From positions 1 through 41,025 of IMG/VR virus record IMGVR_UViG_3300036781_000823: a stretch of 41,025 nucleotides of DNA; one strand, written 5' to 3'. Below the pieces are notes generated by a model. It saw only the letters and a program-made list of their open reading frames with translations, did not search any database and was not told the DNA's origin. Shown here piece after piece: positions 38,186 to 41,025 of the stretch. Within the stretch, counting starts at the first letter, position 1, and every line of letters begins with the position of its first letter. The position numbers and the translations under genes were made by a program. The DNA is from a virus.

Positions 38186-38224
38186 GACCCCTCTGCCTTG
38201 ATCGGCGAGGGGTCTTTTATTTTG
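38186..38224 (+). terminator. Rho-independent terminator of the late operon
   Basis: GACCCCTC (38186-38193) and GAGGGGTC (38207-38214) form a perfect 8-bp stem, extended internally by GCC/GGC, followed by TTTTATTTT. It lies in the plus direction after the lysis genes and is the strongest intrinsic terminator in the window. The intervening 38084-38185 carries no gene on either strand that I can support. Confidence 0.85.
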
Positions 38225-38344
38225 TCTGCCGCGGCGCGAGGCCGATGATCGAGCCCAAGATCAGCAGCACCCCGCCATCATCAGCCCGTAGGGCACCAGC
38301 CCGAGCCATCGCCAGGCAACAGCACCAGCGCCAGTCCGCGGCAG
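38217..38344 (-). pseudogene. Remnant of a small membrane protein with a frameshift
   Basis: On the minus strand, the frame reading AWRWLGLVPYGLMMAG breaks into a stop after CC. One base shift at a GGGG run (around 38271-38275) continues it as VLLILGSIIGLAPRQTK with a natural TAA at 38217-38219. Joined, the two give a convincing membrane helix and basic tail. There is no good start. It could be a decayed accessory gene or a sequencing error. The stop lies in the T-tract of the late terminator. Confidence 0.35.
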
Positions 38345-38424
38345 AATGCGCCGGCGATCGATAGGATTAGCCTCCCATAGGTACACACGCGTGGGAAGGT
38401 CGTGAAAAAAAATAACTACGGAGG

Positions 38425-38452
38425 TTGATTTTTTGCGCAAAGGCTCTATTTT
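38425..38452 (+). promoter_or_regulatory. Promoter and operator of the XRE-ImmA operon
   Basis: TTGATT (38425-38430), a 16-base spacer and TATTTT (38447-38452) form a sigma-70-like promoter starting near 38459. The perfect 10-base palindrome TTTGCGCAAA (38432-38441) lies in the spacer, where a repressor would block it. A second dyad CGGAGG-GGT-CCTCCG (38461-38475) lies in the leader. The surrounding bases 38345-38496 contain no gene that I can support. Confidence 0.55.
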
Positions 38453-38496
38453 TCTGCTCACGGAGGGGTCCTCCGGGAGGAGCAGGACAAGAAACA

Positions 38497-38859
38497 ATGC
38501 AAACAGAACTTGGAAAGGAGCTTCGGAAGCTCAGAATTGATAAGGAGGAGCGGCTGATGCAGATGGCCACTCGCCTTAATGTATCTGCGTCGTTCATCTC
38601 GGCCGTTGAGACGGGGAAGAAATCCCCTCCAGTCGGCTTCGAAAGGCAAGTTGCGGCGGCCTACGATTTGAGCGCCGCCGATCTGCAACGGCTTTGCGAT
38701 GCAGCTGACGCGTCTCGCGTCGCTTTCACGATTTCACCTACCTCGCCGCTCGGACGCAATACGGCCGGCCTGCTTGCCCGCCAGATCGGGTCGCTCTCCG
38801 ACGAGCAATTGGAGAGCATCCGGAAAATCTTACTTAACAGCCAAAAGGGCAAAAAATGA
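38497..38859 (+). CDS. XRE-family transcriptional regulator
   Basis: This 120-residue protein starts at the ATG at 38497 (AGGA 9 bases upstream); an in-frame upstream extension lacks a ribosome site. Residues 5-65 form an XRE HTH (ELRKLRIDKEERLMQMATRL then NVSASFISAVETGKKSPP), unusually close to the fold of Cro/CI regulators with 'FISAVE.G'. The helical C-terminus ends in a region NTAGLLARQIGSLSDEQLESI. Its gene overlaps a metallopeptidase gene by ATGA. It is probably a repressor cleaved or paired with that peptidase, like ImmR/ImmA. Confidence 0.85.
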   Translation: MQTELGKELRKLRIDKEERLMQMATRLNVSASFISAVETGKKSPPVGFERQVAAAYDLSAADLQRLCDAADASRVAFTISPTSPLGRNTAGLLARQIGSLSDEQLESIRKILLNSQKGKK

Positions 38860-39392
38860 GCGGAGAGGACTACATCGTGCCTCCCTTATCGTGGCCGGCG
38901 ATCGATCAGATGGCCGACAACTTACGGGCGCAGTTTGGCCTGGGCGACACGCCCAAGTTTCCCATCGTCGAATTCTTGGAAGAAGTGCTTGACTACCGGC
39001 TGGGGATTACGCGGTTTCTCGTTGGCGATCGCCTCGAAATGGGTACCGCCGAAGGGCTGACTGACCCGGCTGGTCAGTTTGTCATGCTCCGCGAGGACGT
39101 CTATTCGAAGGGTCTGAGCGGCCAAGGCAGAGATCGGTTCACAGCCGCGCATGAGCTGGGTCACCTTGCCATGCATACCAATATAGCTCTTGCCCGGGCA
39201 CTCCCCGGGCAAGAGGTTAAACCGTACTCTCGGGCGGAACCTCAGGCCAACCAGTTCGCGAGCGGACTGCTGATGCCAAGGCGCTTCTTCGCGCCGGCTG
39301 ACACCCCCGAGACCGTGGCAGGCCGTCACGGTGTCTCGCAGGAAGCGGCGCGCCTTCGGCTCGAATACTTCAGAAAAAAGGGGCTGCTCTAA
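38856..39392 (+). CDS. ImmA/IrrE-family metallopeptidase
   Basis: This 178-residue protein has the zinc motif AAHELGHLAMH (His99, Glu100, His103) and the following EPQANQFASGLLMP helix (Glu128 as likely third ligand), diagnostic of the ImmA/IrrE (M78) family. By family knowledge, such peptidases cleave a partner XRE repressor to trigger excision or a stress response. The partner is the gene immediately upstream, with overlapping start and stop. The C-terminus has a helical GRHGVSQEAARLRLEYF segment. Confidence 0.92.
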   Translation: MSGEDYIVPPLSWPAIDQMADNLRAQFGLGDTPKFPIVEFLEEVLDYRLGITRFLVGDRLEMGTAEGLTDPAGQFVMLREDVYSKGLSGQGRDRFTAAHELGHLAMHTNIALARALPGQEVKPYSRAEPQANQFASGLLMPRRFFAPADTPETVAGRHGVSQEAARLRLEYFRKKGLL

Positions 39393-39401
39393 AAGAAAAG
39401 A

Positions 39402-39423
39402 CCTAGGCAGGGCCTAGGCCTAG
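39402..39423. repeat. CCTAG-rich inverted repeat cluster
   Basis: CCTAGGC-AGG-GCCTAGG (39402-39418) is a perfect 7+3+7 dyad. Overlapping it, GGCCTAGGCC (39411-39420) is a perfect 10-base palindrome, followed by a further CTAG. That makes three CTAG tetramers in 22 bases, a tetramer that is rare in most bacterial genomes. No T-tract follows directly. It lies between immA and integrase and could bind a recombination or regulatory protein. That is inference. Confidence 0.55.
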
Positions 39424-39457
39424 AAGTTTTCCTCATCGGGCTCAAAGGGGCTCGCCG

Positions 39458-39535
39458 GTGTGGAAGCCGCTCGTGAAGTTCGTCGAGGATTTGATCGTCC
39501 CGAAACATAAGACGACGCACGGGTTTTGGCAATAG
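39458..39535 (+). CDS. Possible 25-residue mini-protein
   Basis: GTG at 39458 follows AAAGGGG with a 7-base gap. It reads MWKPLVKFVEDLIVPKHK and ends in GFWQ. It is amphipathic at the start, basic in the middle and rich in Trp. The good Shine-Dalgarno and compact sense-like composition support it, while the length argues against it. It may form a two-gene operon with the 46-residue gene downstream. No function can be assigned. Confidence 0.4.
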   Translation: MWKPLVKFVEDLIVPKHKTTHGFWQ

Positions 39536-39557
39536 CGCCCCCAGGAAGGAGCGGACG

Positions 39558-39698
39558 ATGGCGAAAACGCCGTTACCACCGCCCCCGTCCGGATTTCGGT
39601 ATATCTTTCGCCCGTGGCGCAAAGACCCGAAGACCGGCACCGTGCTGTTCGCCAAAGCCTTCGGGCTGAAGGCGTGGCCGATCCTCGTCCCCGAATGA
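39558..39698 (+). CDS. Small conserved-looking protein before integrase
   Basis: This encodes 46 residues with a strong Shine-Dalgarno (AAGGAG, 7 bases before the ATG): MAKTPLPPPPSGFRYIFRPW, then a short segment RKDPKTGTVLFAKAFGLKA and an acidic end. It looks like a small beta protein with conserved aromatic residues. By my recollection, similar FRPWR..PKTG proteins occur in rhizobial genomes. Its own terminator follows (39716-39742). Small basic proteins near int can be excisionases, but no HTH is evident, so none is claimed. Confidence 0.6.
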   Translation: MAKTPLPPPPSGFRYIFRPWRKDPKTGTVLFAKAFGLKAWPILVPE

Positions 39699-39715
39699 TC
39701 GGGGTCTAATCTATG

Positions 39716-39742
39716 GGCGGAGGGGCAACCCTCCGCCTTTCT
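39716..39742 (+). terminator. Rho-independent terminator
   Basis: GGCGGAGGG (39716-39724) and CCCTCCGCC (39729-39737) form a perfect 9-bp stem with a GCAA tetraloop, followed by TTTCT. It ends the small plus-strand gene at 39558-39698 and lies just before the convergent end of the integrase gene. Confidence 0.8.
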
Positions 39743-39744
39743 CG

Positions 39745-41025
39745 TTACTGCGTTCGTCTAGAAAGGGGCCTCGGCATATCCACCACCGTGGCGCTGCGAT
39801 CTGTCATGAGCCGATAGACCTCCGCCGCCACCTTGTTCGCCGCTGCAACGAGCACGGCATCGAGCTTGTGGACGTAGCGGCTGGTCATCGTGCCGACCGC
39901 ATGCCCGAGCATCGCCGCGATGGTACTGTCGGCATAGCCGAGATCCCCAGCGACCGACGCGAAGCTGTGGCGCATCGTGTGTGGAGTGATGCCATCGAGG
40001 CCAGCGCCCTTCATCAGACGAACCCATGCGGCCGGCATTGCCCGGAAGTGTCCGGCATCTTTGCGTGCCGATGGCAAGACGTAGGGCGAACCCGCCTCGC
40101 GCTCGATTCCCGCAATGATCTTGAACGCGTCCCTGCCGATCGGCCGGACGCTCGCGCCCTCCTTGCTGTCCTCGAGGCGGAAGCCGCCGCCGGCCTCATC
40201 GACTTCGGACCATTTCAGGTTCTCGACTTCGCCGATGCGGCATCCGGTGAGCGCGATCAGCCACGCCCCTGCCCTCGCCTGCCACGCCTCGGTCTCAGCG
40301 CCCGCGATGGCCTTCCCGATGACTCGGTACTCGTCAGGCGTGAGGCGGCGGTCGCGACGGTTGTCGGCTGGCTTCTTCACCCCCTGCACGGGGTTTGTCG
40401 CTATCACGCCCTCAGCCACCGCGAACGACAGGATGCCCCCCAGCAGCCCAACCGTGCGCGATGCTGTGCCCGTGCCGCCGGTGACCTCGACTCTGGCGCC
40501 GTTCTTTCCCGAGCGGTCCTTGCGCGCCGTCTTGCCGGTCGCCACGTCCCGCATGAATTTCACGATGTCGCTGGGCTGTAGATCGGCCACGAGCCGCGAC
40601 CCGAGCAGCGGTTTGATGTGGCGGAGGATGCGGCCTTGGTCGATCTCTAGCGTCGAGGCTTTCTTGCCTCGCCCGGTCTTGCCCAGCACCAGGCCCTTTT
40701 CGGCAGCGGCGACGTACTGATCGCAGAGCTGCGAGACCGTGAGCGAGCGCCGCCGGGTCTTCCGCTCCATCAGCGGATCCTCACCATGCACGACGCTGCC
40801 CATAGTTGCGATGGCGAGCTTGCGTGCCTCATCCGTCGTGATCTTGCCGTGCTGGCCGATGGTCATTCGCCGCCGCGCACCCTCGGCGCGGTAGTCAGCG
40901 TAGTAGACGCGCTTGCCGGTAGGGAAGATGCGAACACCGAATCCCGACAGCTCCGAGCACCAGAGAAAATACGGCGTGGCGCGCAGCTCGGCGGCGTCCA
41001 CGACGCGCTTCGTAAGTCGGGTCAA
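39745..41025 (-). CDS. int: Tyrosine site-specific integrase
   Basis: This encodes 426 residues reading inward from the right edge. The N-terminal DUF4102 arm-binding domain (LTKRVVDAAE, GFGVRIFPTGKRVYYADYR, TIGQHG) is followed by a core-binding domain (about 95-215) and a catalytic domain. In the latter, Arg263 (TGCRIGEV), His349-x-x-Arg352 (HTMRH), His375 (LGHA) and the nucleophile Tyr384 (SRYVHK) are all present. A TTG forms codon 1 exactly at the window end; an ATG slightly beyond the edge is possible, so the 5' end is uncertain. It integrates and excises the phage DNA at an attachment site probably outside the window. Confidence 0.93.
   Translation of the reverse strand: MTRLTKRVVDAAELRATPYFLWCSELSGFGVRIFPTGKRVYYADYRAEGARRRMTIGQHGKITTDEARKLAIATMGSVVHGEDPLMERKTRRRSLTVSQLCDQYVAAAEKGLVLGKTGRGKKASTLEIDQGRILRHIKPLLGSRLVADLQPSDIVKFMRDVATGKTARKDRSGKNGARVEVTGGTGTASRTVGLLGGILSFAVAEGVIATNPVQGVKKPADNRRDRRLTPDEYRVIGKAIAGAETEAWQARAGAWLIALTGCRIGEVENLKWSEVDEAGGGFRLEDSKEGASVRPIGRDAFKIIAGIEREAGSPYVLPSARKDAGHFRAMPAAWVRLMKGAGLDGITPHTMRHSFASVAGDLGYADSTIAAMLGHAVGTMTSRYVHKLDAVLVAAANKVAAEVYRLMTDRSATVVDMPRPLSRRTQ

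Noticed and set aside
39690-39760. tRNA-derived attachment site next to integrase
   Set aside because: No cloverleaf or T-loop signature is present in this interval or elsewhere in the window. The att site is probably outside it.
1-41025. CRISPR arrays, insertion sequences or restriction-modification genes
   Set aside because: No regular spaced repeats, transposase motifs or methyltransferase motifs were found on either strand.

Overview
The window is almost entirely one temperate, tailed-phage genome of HK97/lambda-like siphovirus type, apparently an integrated prophage. High GC content, dense overlapping GTG/TTG/ATG starts, a CI-type repressor, HK97-family head genes and a GTA/lambda-like tail tip with an NlpC/P60 protein all suggest an alphaproteobacterial host, probably Hyphomicrobiales (rhizobial order). 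The genus is inference. No ribosomal RNA, tRNA, IS element or CRISPR array was seen.

Layout. Positions 1-2070 (minus) hold a left early operon of six small, unrecognised, translationally coupled genes. Positions 2070-2883 are the immunity region: a LexA/S24-type repressor (minus) flanked on both sides by copies of a 16-bp operator (TATCC-N6-GGATA), and a divergent Cro-like gene from a promoter that appears to give a leaderless mRNA. Positions 2883-8608 (plus) are the early right operon: DnaB-N-like protein containing a 32-bp direct repeat, replication-initiator-like protein, SF2 helicase, zinc-finger/TOPRIM primase, a ParB-like/winged-helix fusion and three small genes. A terminator-like hairpin that also contains the next Shine-Dalgarno precedes 8709-9689, a possible regulator. 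Positions 9794-10540 (minus) hold an HTH protein with its own operators and a structured leader.

Positions 11173-17346 carry the packaging and head genes: HNH nuclease, TerS, TerL, portal, prohead protease and major capsid. Connector and tail genes follow to 29918, including a tail-assembly chaperone pair joined by a canonical A_AAA_AAC -1 frameshift site, a 742-residue tape measure and a J-like tip protein. Positions 29923-35384 encode fibre or adhesin proteins, several with Sec-type signal peptides. They are interrupted by an opposite-strand glycosyltransferase-like cargo gene (32481-33449). Positions 35409-37767 are the lysis module: GH104-like endolysin, peptidoglycan-binding/holin-like protein, TM/coiled-coil protein and RlpA-like barrel protein. 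Positions 37796-41025 form the right-end accessory and integration module: zinc-ribbon membrane protein, membrane-gene remnant, XRE-ImmA operon, mini-ORFs and a tyrosine integrase that reads inward from the window edge.

Together the genes make a complete lysogeny-replication-packaging-head-tail-lysis programme. The least explained parts are the RNA-structure control points at 8676-8709, 10300-10460 and 11625-11653, the iteron-like repeat, the ParB/wHTH fusion, the signal-peptide-bearing virion-type proteins and the second (XRE/ImmA) regulator pair. All calls come from reading the sequence; no database search was run.
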